DNA of 44,542 bases from an uncultured Pelagibacteraceae bacterium (GCA_902615145.1 CACMNK010000004.1:1-44542); one strand, 5' to 3'. Counted from the stretch's first letter, positions 9,076-17,776 are shown. Numbers and translations: made by a program. The notes: a model not told the origin generated them from the sequence alone.

Positions 9076-9620
9076 GAAAATATTACATTTTAATATTCCT
9101 TTTTTTTTCAACAAATGAAAGCTTGGCTTCAGTTAAAAATAATATAATCAAGAAACTTAATTTTATTGAGAATATATCATTTAATTTTGAACAAAACATA
9201 AACGATAAAATTGAGAAAGGTAATTGTATCTTACAATACCCAAAGAAAATTTTTTGTAAATATGACTTGAGTAATAAAAAAATTTTAGTTTCAAATGGTA
9301 CATCATTTGTTATTAAGACCATTTCAAGCTATTACATTTATCCTTTAAAAAAAACTCCCTTAAATCTTGTATTAGACAAAAAATTTTTGTTGGATGAGAT
9401 AAATAAATCAGAGAGTTATTACTCAGATAAAAATATTATAGCTTTCAAATTTTTTAAAGATGAGAATGAAATAATCCTCTTTTTCGATAAAAAAACACTA
9501 AATTTAAAAGGTTGGCAAACTATAGATTTGTATCAAAATCTTAATATTGTTTATTTGTCATCTATTTTGATTAATCAAAAAATTGAAAATAAAAAATTTG
9601 AGTTACCAAGTTCTGATTAA
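9072..9620 (+). CDS. lolA: Outer-membrane lipoprotein carrier LolA-like protein
   Basis: Periplasmic chaperone that ferries lipoproteins from LolCDE to the outer membrane. The 182 residues begin with a signal peptide (about 1-19, ending ESLA). The mature part shows the divergent LolA pattern: FIENISFNFEQ, then GNCILQYPKKIFCKYD (the usual G-x-h-x-h-x-x-P-x-x-h-x-x-x-Y segment), KILVSNGTSFVI and KGWQTIDLYQN. The start overlaps the ftsK stop by ATGA, and ftsK-lolA is a standard alphaproteobacterial pair, which supports this call despite low sequence conservation. Confidence 0.82.
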   Translation: MRKYYILIFLFFSTNESLASVKNNIIKKLNFIENISFNFEQNINDKIEKGNCILQYPKKIFCKYDLSNKKILVSNGTSFVIKTISSYYIYPLKKTPLNLVLDKKFLLDEINKSESYYSDKNIIAFKFFKDENEIILFFDKKTLNLKGWQTIDLYQNLNIVYLSSILINQKIENKKFELPSSD

Positions 9621-9634
9621 AAAATTAATCATAC

Positions 9635-10138
9635 TTAAATTTGTACTGTTTCTGTCATAAAAACCTTCATTCCCCTAGATAAATAATTGTTTAGTGCATT
9701 TTTATGATCTAAAGAACAAGTGTGTACCCATACTCTTTTTGGATTTTGTAAAAAAGACTCTTTAATTGCAATAGATAATAAATAAGATCCTAGTTTTTTA
9801 TAGTGATATTCCTCTAACAAACCAAGATAGGCTATTTCGACCTCATTTTTATTATGATGGAATAATAACTCAAAGTAACCTGCAAGATCATTTTTATTTT
9901 TTAAGATATAGGTTTTAAGATTTTTATTTGTTGTATAGTTGATCCACTGATTGTCATTCCATGATAATCTATCAGTCCAACGATGATTTTTACCTATGTT
10001 TTTATAAAAAAACTTATTTAGTTGAAAGTTTGGTGGATCAATAAGTTCAATCTTAAATTCTTTTGGTATGATTTTTACATCAATTAAGTCATCAATCGAA
10101 TAAATTTCCAGATAATTTCTTTTAACTTTCAAGCTCAT
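9635..10138 (-). CDS. GNAT-family N-acetyltransferase
   Basis: The 167 residues have a GNAT core: DLAGYFELLFHHNKNEVEIAYLGLLEEYHYKKLGSYLL corresponds to strands 4-5 and the acetyl-CoA pyrophosphate loop (KKLGSYLL in place of R/Q-x-x-G-x-G/A). The segment VHTCSLDHKNALNNYLSRGM is the usual beta6-alpha4 region. The acceptor is unknown. It is the last gene of the long his-operon transcript, its ATG overlapping the HIT-protein stop by 4 bases. Confidence 0.82.
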   Translation of the reverse strand: MSLKVKRNYLEIYSIDDLIDVKIIPKEFKIELIDPPNFQLNKFFYKNIGKNHRWTDRLSWNDNQWINYTTNKNLKTYILKNKNDLAGYFELLFHHNKNEVEIAYLGLLEEYHYKKLGSYLLSIAIKESFLQNPKRVWVHTCSLDHKNALNNYLSRGMKVFMTETVQI

Positions 10139-10500
10139 TGAACCATTTTTCCTACACTTTCGCCTCCAAATAAATGAAAATGTAAATGCGGCACCTCTTG
10201 TCCGCCATGCTCACTTACATTAGCAAGCGCTCTGTAACCTTTTCCAGTATCAACAGAAATATTTAGTTTTTTGGCAACTATATTGATGCCTTTTATAAGA
10301 CCCACGATTTCATCATTAGTGGCATTATTTGCAAAATCATCTAAATCTATATATTTTCCTTTTGGTACAACAAGTGCATGTATCTTCTTTTGTGGATTTA
10401 TATCATAAAAAGATAGGACAAATTCATCCTCATAAATTTTTTTACAAGGGATTTCATTTCTTAAAATTTTTGCAAAAATATTATTATTATCATAAGTCAT
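10135..10500 (-). CDS. HIT-family nucleotide hydrolase (HinT-like)
   Basis: The 121 residues match HinT-type purine nucleoside phosphoramidases. The N-terminus NIFAKILRNEIPCKKIYED and the histidine triad HLHFHLFGG (H105, H107, H109) are diagnostic, with the supporting segment YDINPQKKIHALVVPKG. The start codon overlaps the upstream hypothetical gene's stop (TAATG on the minus strand) and the stop overlaps the GNAT start, so it is translationally coupled on both sides. HIT genes commonly follow hisE in alphaproteobacteria. Confidence 0.94.
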   Translation of the reverse strand: MTYDNNNIFAKILRNEIPCKKIYEDEFVLSFYDINPQKKIHALVVPKGKYIDLDDFANNATNDEIVGLIKGINIVAKKLNISVDTGKGYRALANVSEHGGQEVPHLHFHLFGGESVGKMVQ

Positions 10501-10841
10501 TATAAAACCTCTAACTCTTCATTTATGTTAATAATTTTTCCACCTTTTAAATTAGCATCAACAACAGCACATTCATAATATGCAAAAGAAGTTTCCTCAG
10601 CTATCTGCTTCATTTCTAAACATTTAGACTTATTTTTTACTAATAAATGTTCATTTAATTCTGGAGGATCTCCTAAATACATCATAAGAGCAATAACTTC
10701 TCCTTGTCTCTCTATGGCAGCATTTGCCTCTATTTGAGCAACTCTGTCAGAAACTCCTATCTCAAATTCAGTAAAAGCAACATAGCCTTTATAAAGGCCG
10801 AAACACAATAAAAAGACTAAAACAATTTTGATCTTACTCAT
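10500..10841 (-). CDS. Hypothetical protein with N-terminal membrane anchor or signal
   Basis: Not recognised. The 113 residues begin MSKIKIVLVFLLCFGLYKGYVAF, one hydrophobic helix (about 4-20) that could be a signal peptide or an anchor. The remainder is soluble and contains two cysteines (in SKCLEMKQ and YYECAVVD) about 15 residues apart that could form a periplasmic disulfide. The gene is tightly placed between hisE (1-base gap) and the HIT gene (1-base overlap), which supports it being real and expressed with the operon. No function is proposed. Confidence 0.75.
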   Translation of the reverse strand: MSKIKIVLVFLLCFGLYKGYVAFTEFEIGVSDRVAQIEANAAIERQGEVIALMMYLGDPPELNEHLLVKNKSKCLEMKQIAEETSFAYYECAVVDANLKGGKIININEELEVL

Positions 10842-10842
10842 T

Positions 10843-11115
10843 TTATTTTTTTCTTTTTTCTAGCTCTTTTTCTATATCCTCAATCTTAATATTATGCGCC
10901 TCAAGATAAATTATCAAATGATAAAATACATCGGCAGCCTCGTGAATTTTATTAGTGTCTTTTTCTACAGCTTCAATCAACTCATTTATTTCCTCTAAAA
11001 CTTTTGATTTGCTTAACGATTTGTTGGATAATAATTCATTTGTGTAAGAGCCCTCAACTGGTTTTTCTTTTCTCTCACGAGCAAGTTTAAATAAATTTTC
11101 TAATGTGCTCAACAT
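10843..11115 (-). CDS. hisE: Phosphoribosyl-ATP pyrophosphatase
   Basis: Second step of histidine synthesis: hydrolysis of PR-ATP to PR-AMP. The ATG at 11115 gives a 90-residue protein starting MLSTLENLFKLARERKEKP, the standard HisE beginning; the frame is open further upstream but that part overlaps hisF and is not HisE-like. The MazG-like four-helix signature includes SKVLEEINELIEAVEKD and EAADVFYHLIIYLEAHNI, with the metal-binding Glu/Asp residues. One base separates it from the hisF stop. The cyclohydrolase HisI is not in this window. Confidence 0.95.
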   Translation of the reverse strand: MLSTLENLFKLARERKEKPVEGSYTNELLSNKSLSKSKVLEEINELIEAVEKDTNKIHEAADVFYHLIIYLEAHNIKIEDIEKELEKRKK

Positions 11116-11116
11116 T

Positions 11117-11872
11117 CTAAATTCTAACAGGAATTCCTTTTGTGTCCAAATATTCCTTAGCCTCTTTAACAGAGTATTTTCCGTAGTGAAAAATTGATGC
11201 TGCCAACACTGCACTTGCGTTTCCAAGTTTTATTCCATCAACCAAATGATCTAAATTGCCAACTCCACCGGATGCTATTAAGGGAATATTAACTCTTGAT
11301 GCAATTTTAGTCATTAAATCAATATCGTAGCCTTCTTGAGTTCCATCTTTATCCATCGAGGTTACTAATAACTCGCCCGCACCATTTTCTTCCATTTTTT
11401 TTGCATATTCTAATGCATCTATTCCACTATTATTTCTTCCCCCGTGTGTAAAAACTTCCCATTTGTCTCTATTTTTTTTAGCATCAATTGCTACAACAAT
11501 ACATTGGGATCCAAACTTTTTTGAACTTTCAAGAACTACTTTTGAATTATTTACAGCTGCTGTATTTATTGAGACTTTATCTGCACCACAATTGAGTAAT
11601 TTATTTATATCCTCCACACTTCTTACTCCTCCACCTACAGTTAAAGGTACAAAGCATTTCTTTGAAGTTCTTTCTACAACATCATAAATTGTATCTCTAT
11701 TTTCATTAGATGCTGTTATGTCTAGAAAACAAATTTCATCTGCCCCACCGTCACTGTAAATTTTTGCTTGTTCAACAGGGTCTCCTGCATCTTTTAAATC
11801 TACAAAATTTATTCCTTTAACAACACGTCCATTCTTAACGTCCAAACAAGGAATTATTCTATTTTTTAGCAT
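11117..11872 (-). CDS. hisF: Imidazole glycerol phosphate synthase subunit HisF
   Basis: Cyclase subunit that partners HisH to make IGP and AICAR from PRFAR and glutamine-derived ammonia. The chosen ATG at 11872 gives 251 residues beginning [20 protein letters not shown], the canonical start with catalytic Asp11. The second catalytic Asp is in VAIDAKKN (about 130). The half-barrel repeats LTVGGGVRS and [12 protein letters not shown] bind the two phosphates. No Shine-Dalgarno is visible before this ATG. It lies 2 bases after the stop of a 29-codon ORF, so it may be coupled to it. Confidence 0.97.
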   Translation of the reverse strand: MLKNRIIPCLDVKNGRVVKGINFVDLKDAGDPVEQAKIYSDGGADEICFLDITASNENRDTIYDVVERTSKKCFVPLTVGGGVRSVEDINKLLNCGADKVSINTAAVNNSKVVLESSKKFGSQCIVVAIDAKKNRDKWEVFTHGGRNNSGIDALEYAKKMEENGAGELLVTSMDKDGTQEGYDIDLMTKIASRVNIPLIASGGVGNLDHLVDGIKLGNASAVLAASIFHYGKYSVKEAKEYLDTKGIPVRI

Positions 11873-11874
11873 TT

Positions 11875-11964
11875 TTAAAAATATATTCTGTAAAGGTAAT
11901 TTACACTTACAGAACACAATATTATTACAATAAGATAAAGACTTAAATAATCAAATGACTTCAT
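11875..11964 (-). CDS. Small hydrophobic ORF between hisA and hisF (29 aa)
   Basis: A 29-codon ORF fills the gap between hisA and hisF. Its ATG (11964-11962) directly abuts the hisA stop, and its TAA ends 2 bases before the hisF ATG. A strong Shine-Dalgarno, AAAGGAG, lies in the last codons of hisA with a 9-base spacer. The peptide begins [17 protein letters not shown] and continues [12 protein letters not shown], a single membrane-spanning helix. It could be a real micro-protein or a translated leader that couples hisF to hisA. No homologue is known to me. Confidence 0.55.
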   Translation of the reverse strand: MKSFDYLSLYLIVIILCSVSVNYLYRIYF

Positions 11965-12681
11965 TTAATTTAACTCCTTTGCTAAATCTGTTAATTTGAT
12001 ATCACCATCGTAAATTGCTTTTCCAACTATAATGCCCTCAATATTTTTTAAAGTTTTGGCTTTTTTGATATCATTTATTGATGAAACTCCACCAGAAATA
12101 ATGACAGGACAGTTTGAGATATCTGAAACTTTAGATGTTTCTTCGAAATTTGGGCTTTGTTTCATGCCATCTCGATTGATATCGGTATAAATCAATCTGC
12201 TAAAACCATAATCGTTAACTTCCTTTAAATAATCTAAAGTTAATTGATTAGAATTTTCTTTCCATCCAGATACTGACAAATAACCATCTTTATCATCTAA
12301 ACCTAGGGCAATTTTGTTTGGAAATTTTACACATGCTTCTTTTAAAAAATTTTTATCTTTTATTGCGGCACTTCCTAGAATAACTTTCTCTGCACCCACT
12401 TCGATATATTTTTTTATATTATTAAGATTTCTAATACCACCACCTATCTCGACCTTTAAATCAAATTTGTTAATTATATCTTGTATAATATTCAGATTAA
12501 TTACCTCACCAGTTAAAGCCCCATCAAGGTCAACAATGTGTAAATTCTTAAAACCATGTTCTTTGTATTTTTTAGCCTGTTCGGTGGGAGATATTTCATA
12601 TTCGGTTTTGTTATCAAAATCTCCTTTGATTAATCTTACACACTTTTTATCTTTAATATCGATTGCTGGAAATATTTTCAT
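11965..12681 (-). CDS. hisA: ProFAR isomerase
   Basis: Converts ProFAR to PRFAR in histidine synthesis; a (beta/alpha)8 barrel related to HisF. The 238 residues start MKIFPAIDIKDKKCVRLIKG with catalytic Asp8. The second catalytic Asp is in IALGLDDKDGYLSVSGW. The phosphate-binding motifs VEIGGGIRN and IISGGVSSINDI are present. It lies 3 bases after the inserted FkbM methyltransferase gene, and its 3' end carries the AAAGGAG that serves the small ORF downstream. Confidence 0.97.
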   Translation of the reverse strand: MKIFPAIDIKDKKCVRLIKGDFDNKTEYEISPTEQAKKYKEHGFKNLHIVDLDGALTGEVINLNIIQDIINKFDLKVEIGGGIRNLNNIKKYIEVGAEKVILGSAAIKDKNFLKEACVKFPNKIALGLDDKDGYLSVSGWKENSNQLTLDYLKEVNDYGFSRLIYTDINRDGMKQSPNFEETSKVSDISNCPVIISGGVSSINDIKKAKTLKNIEGIIVGKAIYDGDIKLTDLAKELN

Positions 12682-12684
12682 TTA

Positions 12685-13542
12685 TTAAAATTTAAAATAT
12701 TGATTGTTATAGAATATTTCATCTTGCCCAATTCTATCAAAATAATTGAAGTTTCTTGTCTCTAAAAAATTTTTAAAATTTTGTTCCTTTGGTATGTTGT
12801 TTTCTACAGAAATTACTTTTATTTTAACAATATCAAAATTTATCGATTTTAATAGATTCATCTCTCCACCCTCTATATCTATAGATAAATAATCTATTTC
12901 TGTATCTTTAGGAACTATATCGTCAAAAGTAATTGTTTTAATATTGAAGGATTTAGTTTTGATAGATTTATTATTTGAAATAATATCAAAATTCTTCTTA
13001 GATAAACTATTTTTAATCCCGCTCAATTGAGTGAGTCCCTCAATGACTTCAACAAATTCTACTTCTTTTACCTCATCACTTATAGCATTGTTAAGAATTT
13101 TACATTTTCTATTTTTTTTTAGCTTTTCAAATTGAATATTTGAAGGCTCGATTGCAATTCCATTCCAATTTAAAAATCTTTCAAAATAATAACAATTACT
13201 TCCACTAATTCCATCATGAGCACCTATCTCAATAAAAAATCTGTTTTTTTTTCCATCAAAAAATGTTTTATTTATTATTTTATCCTGTCCAGCTTGAGAA
13301 TAATATCTTTCATTCCAAAAGAATGATCTTTCACATTCCCAAATTTTTTGTCTTAAGTTTCCTCGTAAAAAGTGTAAACCCTCTTCATCATCATATTTTA
13401 TAGGAACTTGATCTAGGATTGTGGTATAAATTTTATGCGCATGTATTTTGCCCTCAAGATTCTCTTTAAATAATTCCTCAGCTTTTTTAATCAAAAATGG
13501 AACTTTTTTTCCATCAAAAATTGATAGGTCAATATTTTTCAT
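12685..13542 (-). CDS. FkbM-family methyltransferase
   Basis: The 285 residues include the FkbM core: FFIEIGAHDGISGSNCYYFERF (SAM loop), then GIAIEPSNIQFEKLKKNRKC, and further on IDYLSIDIEGGEMNLLKSI, the family hallmark. Such enzymes O-methylate sugars or polyketides. The N-terminal 90 residues, including SQAGQDKIINKTFF, are of the type often seen in front of FkbM domains. The gene sits inside the histidine operon between hisH and hisA, with 1-base and 3-base gaps. Nothing about the sequence suggests a role in histidine synthesis, so it is probably a passenger that uses the operon's expression. Confidence 0.88.
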   Translation of the reverse strand: MKNIDLSIFDGKKVPFLIKKAEELFKENLEGKIHAHKIYTTILDQVPIKYDDEEGLHFLRGNLRQKIWECERSFFWNERYYSQAGQDKIINKTFFDGKKNRFFIEIGAHDGISGSNCYYFERFLNWNGIAIEPSNIQFEKLKKNRKCKILNNAISDEVKEVEFVEVIEGLTQLSGIKNSLSKKNFDIISNNKSIKTKSFNIKTITFDDIVPKDTEIDYLSIDIEGGEMNLLKSINFDIVKIKVISVENNIPKEQNFKNFLETRNFNYFDRIGQDEIFYNNQYFKF

Positions 13543-13543
13543 T

Positions 13544-14170
13544 TTATAAATTTATAAAGTTTTTGATAAGCTGTAGACCATCTTTTTCACTTTTCTCCGG
13601 GTGAAACTGGGTTCCGAAAATATTTTCTTTTTCAATTGAACAAACTATGTTCTTGCAATAATCTGTTGTCGCTACAATCACACTTTTATTATTAGGTATA
13701 AATTCATAACTATGAACAAAGTACATATGAGAATTATTTTCTATACTTTTAAAAATCTTACTGTCTTTGACAATATTTATTTGATTCCACCCAATATGAG
13801 GAAGCTTATATTTTCCGTTTTGATTATCTATTTTTGAAACTTTACCTGAAATCCACCCTAACCCTTTAGTTTCGGTTTCTTCGTAACCAATATCAGCAAA
13901 CATTTGTAAGCCAACGCAAATTCCGAGAAGAGGTTTTTTATTAGTTATTGCAAATTCATTGAGAGTATCGATAAGACCATTGATTTTATTTAAGGCATCT
14001 ACACAACTTTTAAATGAGCCCTGACCAGGCAAAACTACTTTATCACTTGATTTAATTTTATTTAAATCTGAAGTAACTTCGATATTAACTTTATCTTGAG
14101 CAACCTCTTTAAAAGAGTTAATCACCGAGCTAATATTGCCCGAATTATAGTTAACAATTGTAACGTTCAT
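13544..14170 (-). CDS. hisH: Imidazole glycerol phosphate synthase glutaminase subunit HisH
   Basis: Class I glutamine amidotransferase that feeds ammonia to HisF. The 208 residues begin MNVTIVNYNSGNISSV. The nucleophile elbow LLGICVGLQMF holds the catalytic Cys, KVVLPGQGSFKSC is the oxyanion region, and the His/Glu pair is in FGTQFHPEKSEKDG near the C-terminus. It follows hisB by 5 bases and precedes the FkbM gene by 1. Confidence 0.97.
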   Translation of the reverse strand: MNVTIVNYNSGNISSVINSFKEVAQDKVNIEVTSDLNKIKSSDKVVLPGQGSFKSCVDALNKINGLIDTLNEFAITNKKPLLGICVGLQMFADIGYEETETKGLGWISGKVSKIDNQNGKYKLPHIGWNQINIVKDSKIFKSIENNSHMYFVHSYEFIPNNKSVIVATTDYCKNIVCSIEKENIFGTQFHPEKSEKDGLQLIKNFINL

Positions 14171-14175
14171 TAAAC

Positions 14176-14766
14176 TTATAAAGAACCTTTTGTAGAAGGA
14201 ATTGTTTTTTTATTCCTTGGATCTATCTCTAACGCAGTTCGTAATGATCTTGCTAAACCCTTAAAACAAGACTCTATAATGTGGTGACTGTTATCACCAT
14301 AAATGTTTTCAACGTGTAAAGTAATTCCAGCAGCTTGTGAAAATGCTTGAAACCATTCTTTAAAAAGTTCAGTATCCATTTCCCCTAGTTTTTCTATTTT
14401 AAGATTAACATTCCAAATTAAATAAGGTCTATTCGAAATATCCAAAGCCACACGTGATAAAGTTTCATCCATAGGTATCATTGCATGAGCATATCTTCTG
14501 ATACCAACAGATTTTTTCAAAGCTTTCTTTAGAGCCTCACCTATCGCAATACCAGTATCTTCAGTAGTGTGGTGAAGATCTATATGAGTATCGCCTTTGG
14601 CTTTAATAGTCATGTCAATAGACGAATGTTTAGATAACTGTTCTAGCATATGATTTAAAAAACCTATGCCCGTATCAATTTTATATTTACCTTTTCCATC
14701 AATATTCAAATCAACACTTATGCTGGTCTCTTTGGTTTTTCGACTAATTTTACCTTTACGCTTCAT
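14176..14766 (-). CDS. hisB: Imidazoleglycerol-phosphate dehydratase
   Basis: Mn-dependent dehydratase of histidine synthesis. The 196 residues are the monofunctional IGPD form, with no HAD phosphatase domain. The paired metal motifs are [15 protein letters not shown] in the first repeat and [17 protein letters not shown] in the second. [17 protein letters not shown] and [15 protein letters not shown] are also standard. It is the first gene of the minus-strand his cluster, which continues to the GNAT gene at 9635. Confidence 0.97.
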   Translation of the reverse strand: MKRKGKISRKTKETSISVDLNIDGKGKYKIDTGIGFLNHMLEQLSKHSSIDMTIKAKGDTHIDLHHTTEDTGIAIGEALKKALKKSVGIRRYAHAMIPMDETLSRVALDISNRPYLIWNVNLKIEKLGEMDTELFKEWFQAFSQAAGITLHVENIYGDNSHHIIESCFKGLARSLRTALEIDPRNKKTIPSTKGSL

Positions 14767-14777
14767 AATTAAAAAGA

Positions 14778-14806
14778 GGTATACATATATTATTCAATTA
14801 TGGCAA
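14778..14806 (-). promoter_or_regulatory. Candidate promoter of the his operon
   Basis: Read on the minus strand: -35 TTGCCA (14806-14801), 17-base spacer, -10 TATACC (14783-14778). It lies 12 bases upstream of the hisB ATG (14766). It is back-to-back with the hslV promoter region. Called by inspection. Confidence 0.45.
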
Positions 14807-14822
14807 TAATACTAACCCTGGG

Positions 14823-14850
14823 CTTGAAGTATCAAAATTAGTATCCATTT
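14823..14850 (+). promoter_or_regulatory. Candidate RpoH (sigma-32) promoter of hslVU
   Basis: CTTGAA at 14823-14828, then 14 bases, then ATCCATTTA, where the E. coli heat-shock consensus is CTTGAA-N13/14-CCCCATtTa. The TATAAT-like alternative is poor. The start codon at 14858 lies only 7 bases after the element, so the message would be nearly leaderless. hslVU is a classic heat-shock operon, which fits. Confidence 0.55.
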
Positions 14851-14857
14851 ATAAGCT

Positions 14858-15373
14858 ATGACAACAATTGTATTAGTTAGAAAAAACAAAGAAGTCGTAG
14901 TTGCAGGAGATGGACAGGTAAGCATGGGAAATACAGTCGTGAAAAGCACTGCATCAAAAGTAAGAAAAATTGATAAAAGAGGTGTCGTAGCAGGATTTGC
15001 AGGATCTACAGCAGATGCTTTAACCTTATTTGAAAGACTAGAAGCAAAACTAGAAAAGCACGCTGGAAATTTATCAAGAGCAGCAGTCGAGTTGGCTAAA
15101 GATTGGCGAACTGATAAATATTTGAGAAGACTTGAAGCACTAATGGCAATCGGTGATAAAGAAAATAGTTATATAATTTCCGGTACAGGAGATGTTTTAG
15201 AACCTGAAGGAGACGTTATTGGAATTGGTTCAGGTGGAAATTATGCTCTTGCAGCAGGGAAAGTATTAATTGGAACAGAGATGAGCGCTGAGCAAGTTGC
15301 CAAAAAGGCAATTGAGGTTGCAGCAGAAATTTGTGTTTTTACTAACAATAATGTTAAAATTGAAAAAATATAA
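14858..15373 (+). CDS. hslV: ATP-dependent protease subunit HslV (ClpQ)
   Basis: Proteasome-like peptidase ring of HslUV. The 171 residues begin [24 protein letters not shown]. After Met removal, Thr2 is the N-terminal nucleophile, and GDGQVSMG is the family signature. [17 protein letters not shown] and [15 protein letters not shown] are also conserved. There is no propeptide, as expected for HslV. The TAA shares its last base with the hslU ATG (TAATG), so the two subunits are coupled. Confidence 0.98.
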   Translation: MTTIVLVRKNKEVVVAGDGQVSMGNTVVKSTASKVRKIDKRGVVAGFAGSTADALTLFERLEAKLEKHAGNLSRAAVELAKDWRTDKYLRRLEALMAIGDKENSYIISGTGDVLEPEGDVIGIGSGGNYALAAGKVLIGTEMSAEQVAKKAIEVAAEICVFTNNNVKIEKI

Positions 15374-16746
15374 TGGATAAATCAAACGTTACACAGCTAC
15401 ATCCAAAAGATAAAAAAGACTCGAAGGAAGAGTTTTTAGGTAGTTCTCTTTCGCCAAGAGAAATTGTATCAGAATTAGACAGATTTGTTGTCGGACAAAA
15501 TAAAGCAAAAAAAGCAGTTGCAGTTGCATTAAGAAATAGATGGAGAAGGCAAGCTCTCAAAGGTGAAATGAAAAATGAGGTTCTGCCTAAAAATATTTTA
15601 ATGATTGGTCCAACTGGAGTAGGAAAAACTGAAATATCAAGAAGATTATCCAAACTAGCTGAAGCTCCATTTGTCAAAGTCGAAGCGACAAGATTTACTG
15701 AAGTAGGATATGTTGGAAGAGATGTTGAACAAATAGTAAGAGATCTTGTTGAAATAGCAATTTCAATGGAAAAAATAAAAAAAAGGAAAGAAGTAAAGAC
15801 TAAGGCACAAAAACTTGCTGAAGAGAAAGTTTTAGATGCTTTGGTTGGGAAAAAAGCTAGCGCAGCAACGAGAGAGAGTTTTAGGCAAAGATTAAGAAAT
15901 GGTGATCTAGATGATAATGAAATTGAAATCGCTGTTAGTGACTCAGGATCTAATTCTACCTCTTTTGAAATACCAGGAATGCCTGGTGCTAATGTTGGAA
16001 TGATTAATATCGGTGAAATGCTTGGAAAATCAATGGGCGCTAAGGAAAAAAAGAAAAAAATGACTGTAAAAGAGTCTCATGAAATTTTAATCAATGATGA
16101 GTCTGATAAATTAATTGAGCAGGATAAAATTATTAAAGCTGCTAAAATTTCAACTGAAAATAATGGGATAGTTTTTTTAGATGAAATTGACAAAATTTCT
16201 GGAAGAACAGACAGGGTTGGTGGTGATGTTTCAAGGGAAGGTGTACAAAGAGATTTGTTACCCTTAATAGAGGGGACAACAGTGAATACTAAATATGGTC
16301 CAATCAAAACAGATCATATTTTATTTATTGCCTCTGGTGCATTTCAGCTTGCTAAACCGTCAGATTTATTACCTGAATTACAAGGACGATTACCTATAAG
16401 AGTTGAACTGGAAGCTTTAACAAGTGAAGATTTTAAAAGAATTTTAAAAGAGCCAGATTACAGTTTGATAAAACAGTATGTTGCTCTATTAAAAACCGAA
16501 AATGTTGAATTAGAGTTTTCTGAGGATGGTATAGATGCAATAGCTAACATTGCTTCAGAGGTTAATGCAACAGTTGAAAATATTGGAGCAAGAAGATTAC
16601 ACACAATTATTGAAAAAATTTTAGATGAAATCAGCTTTACGGCAACAGATAGATCTGGTGAAAAAATTACTATTGATAAAAACTATATAAACAAAAATCT
16701 CGATAATTTGGTTAAAGATACTGATCTATCAAAATTTATACTTTAA
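15373..16746 (+). CDS. hslU: ATPase subunit HslU (ClpY)
   Basis: AAA+ unfoldase that feeds HslV. The 457 residues have [31 protein letters not shown] cut into the usual N-domain, then Walker A GPTGVGKT (residues 79-86) and the pore-loop motif GYVGRD. An inserted I-domain (about 110-240) is followed by Walker B FLDEIDKI (about 268), the [12 protein letters not shown] region and the sensor-2 motif ENIGARRLH. The C-terminus ends LSKFIL, the tail that docks into HslV. Confidence 0.98.
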   Translation: MDKSNVTQLHPKDKKDSKEEFLGSSLSPREIVSELDRFVVGQNKAKKAVAVALRNRWRRQALKGEMKNEVLPKNILMIGPTGVGKTEISRRLSKLAEAPFVKVEATRFTEVGYVGRDVEQIVRDLVEIAISMEKIKKRKEVKTKAQKLAEEKVLDALVGKKASAATRESFRQRLRNGDLDDNEIEIAVSDSGSNSTSFEIPGMPGANVGMINIGEMLGKSMGAKEKKKKMTVKESHEILINDESDKLIEQDKIIKAAKISTENNGIVFLDEIDKISGRTDRVGGDVSREGVQRDLLPLIEGTTVNTKYGPIKTDHILFIASGAFQLAKPSDLLPELQGRLPIRVELEALTSEDFKRILKEPDYSLIKQYVALLKTENVELEFSEDGIDAIANIASEVNATVENIGARRLHTIIEKILDEISFTATDRSGEKITIDKNYINKNLDNLVKDTDLSKFIL

Positions 16747-16762
16747 AAAAATTGAAGATGAT

Positions 16763-17173
16763 TTAATTTTTTTTAAGAAAAATATAAAATGCTCCACCAC
16801 CTCCGTCCTCTATATCTGCCCCTTTTATTTCATTAATTAGTTTCATCAACTCTGGAGTATTTTTGATATATTCTGGAATAGAATACTTCAAAATTCCAAA
16901 ATCTTTAGATGCATAAGGATTTTTTTCGTTATCCGAGTGTATACCTTTTCCTGTTACAATGACTAATTTCCTTACCTCATTTTTATAAGAATCCTTAATT
17001 AATTTATTTATTGTTTTATTTGCTTCATCTAATGAAAAACCGTGGAAATCAAAATATTTTGTATTTTTAATTTTTTTTTTATAACTTGGTAAGTCTTTGT
17101 TTGGTAGAGAATCTTTCTTAGTTAAAAAATCTTCCCAATCCTTTTGATCTTTCTTTGAAATTTTTGTAATCAA
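16763..17173 (-). CDS. Smr-domain protein
   Basis: The 136 residues are mostly one Smr (MutS2-related) domain. KYFDFHGFSLDEANKTINKLI contains the DFHG version of the LDxHG motif, VRKLVIVTGKGIHSD contains the TGxG motif, and the C-terminus ends EDGGGGAFYIFLKKN. Smr proteins of this kind can be nucleases acting on nicked DNA or on RNA; the target is unknown. Start and stop are adjacent to the Tim44-like gene with no gap, so they form one transcript. Confidence 0.88.
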   Translation of the reverse strand: MITKISKKDQKDWEDFLTKKDSLPNKDLPSYKKKIKNTKYFDFHGFSLDEANKTINKLIKDSYKNEVRKLVIVTGKGIHSDNEKNPYASKDFGILKYSIPEYIKNTPELMKLINEIKGADIEDGGGGAFYIFLKKN

Positions 17174-17770
17174 TTATGTTAAGGTATCAACAAGTTGCCA
17201 GTTTGGATTGTTTGATTTTGTATCTCTTGAAAATACCCAGGTATCGTAAATTTTTTTAATTGTCTCTGGATCGCCCGAAACTATTTTTTTCTCTTTATCT
17301 TTAATACATGTTATTACTTCGGCAACAAAATCTACCGTAACCTTTAAAATTGAACCAATTTTGTTATGTTCTTTTATTTTTGCTGAATTGATCCCAATAA
17401 ATGTAATCTCAGCAAAATGTCCTCTTTTACTTCTATCAACTAATGCGGTTTTGAATTGAGAATAAATTTTTTCACTTAATAATGGTTTGCTATTAGTAAT
17501 TTTATTATCTTGATCACTAAAATCAGTTATTATAGTTTCATAGGCAATTTTAGCACCTTTTAAAAATTCTTTTTGAGCCTCTTCATCAAAATTTTCTTTA
17601 ATCCTAGTTTTATTTTCTGTCTGAGCTTCTTTTAGGATATTCTCAAATTGTGGGTTTATTTTACCCTCAAAGCCTGTCCTCTTACCCAAAATACCTCTTA
17701 ATCTTAAAAAGATAAAACCAGCTATCATTGCTAATAGAATGATATCTATATATTCAAAACTATAATTCAT
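17174..17770 (-). CDS. Tim44/TimA-like membrane-anchored protein
   Basis: The 198 residues have one N-terminal membrane helix (YIDIILLAMIAGFIFLRL, about 7-24), then a charged linker and a C-terminal Tim44-like domain: EFLKGAKIAYETIITDFSDQD, SEKIYSQFKTALVDRSKRG, and the end DPETIKKIYDTWVFSRDTKSNNPNWQLVDT, which is diagnostic. The bacterial homologues sit at the inner membrane. Their role is not settled; a link to protein insertion is inferred from mitochondrial Tim44. It diverges from fxsA-secB, a conserved alphaproteobacterial arrangement. Confidence 0.9.
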   Translation of the reverse strand: MNYSFEYIDIILLAMIAGFIFLRLRGILGKRTGFEGKINPQFENILKEAQTENKTRIKENFDEEAQKEFLKGAKIAYETIITDFSDQDNKITNSKPLLSEKIYSQFKTALVDRSKRGHFAEITFIGINSAKIKEHNKIGSILKVTVDFVAEVITCIKDKEKKIVSGDPETIKKIYDTWVFSRDTKSNNPNWQLVDTLT

Positions 17771-17776
17771 TAGCTA

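Noticed and set aside
11116..11226. Longer HisE reading from 11226
   Set aside because: The extra residues lie inside hisF and do not resemble HisE; the ATG at 11115 gives the standard N-terminus and a normal 1-base gap.
11873..11917. N-terminal extension of HisF starting at 11917
   Set aside because: The added residues [15 protein letters not shown] are not HisF-like; [12 protein letters not shown] at 11872 is the universal start, and another frame here encodes the 29-codon ORF with a good ribosome site.
12314..12688. Plus-strand ORF of 124 codons
   Set aside because: It is antisense to hisA, whose frame is fully supported by motifs; the translation has no recognisable features.
15354..15677. 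Minus-strand ORF of 107 codons over hslU
   Set aside because: Shadow of the hslV end and hslU start; no motif and no neighbour on that strand.
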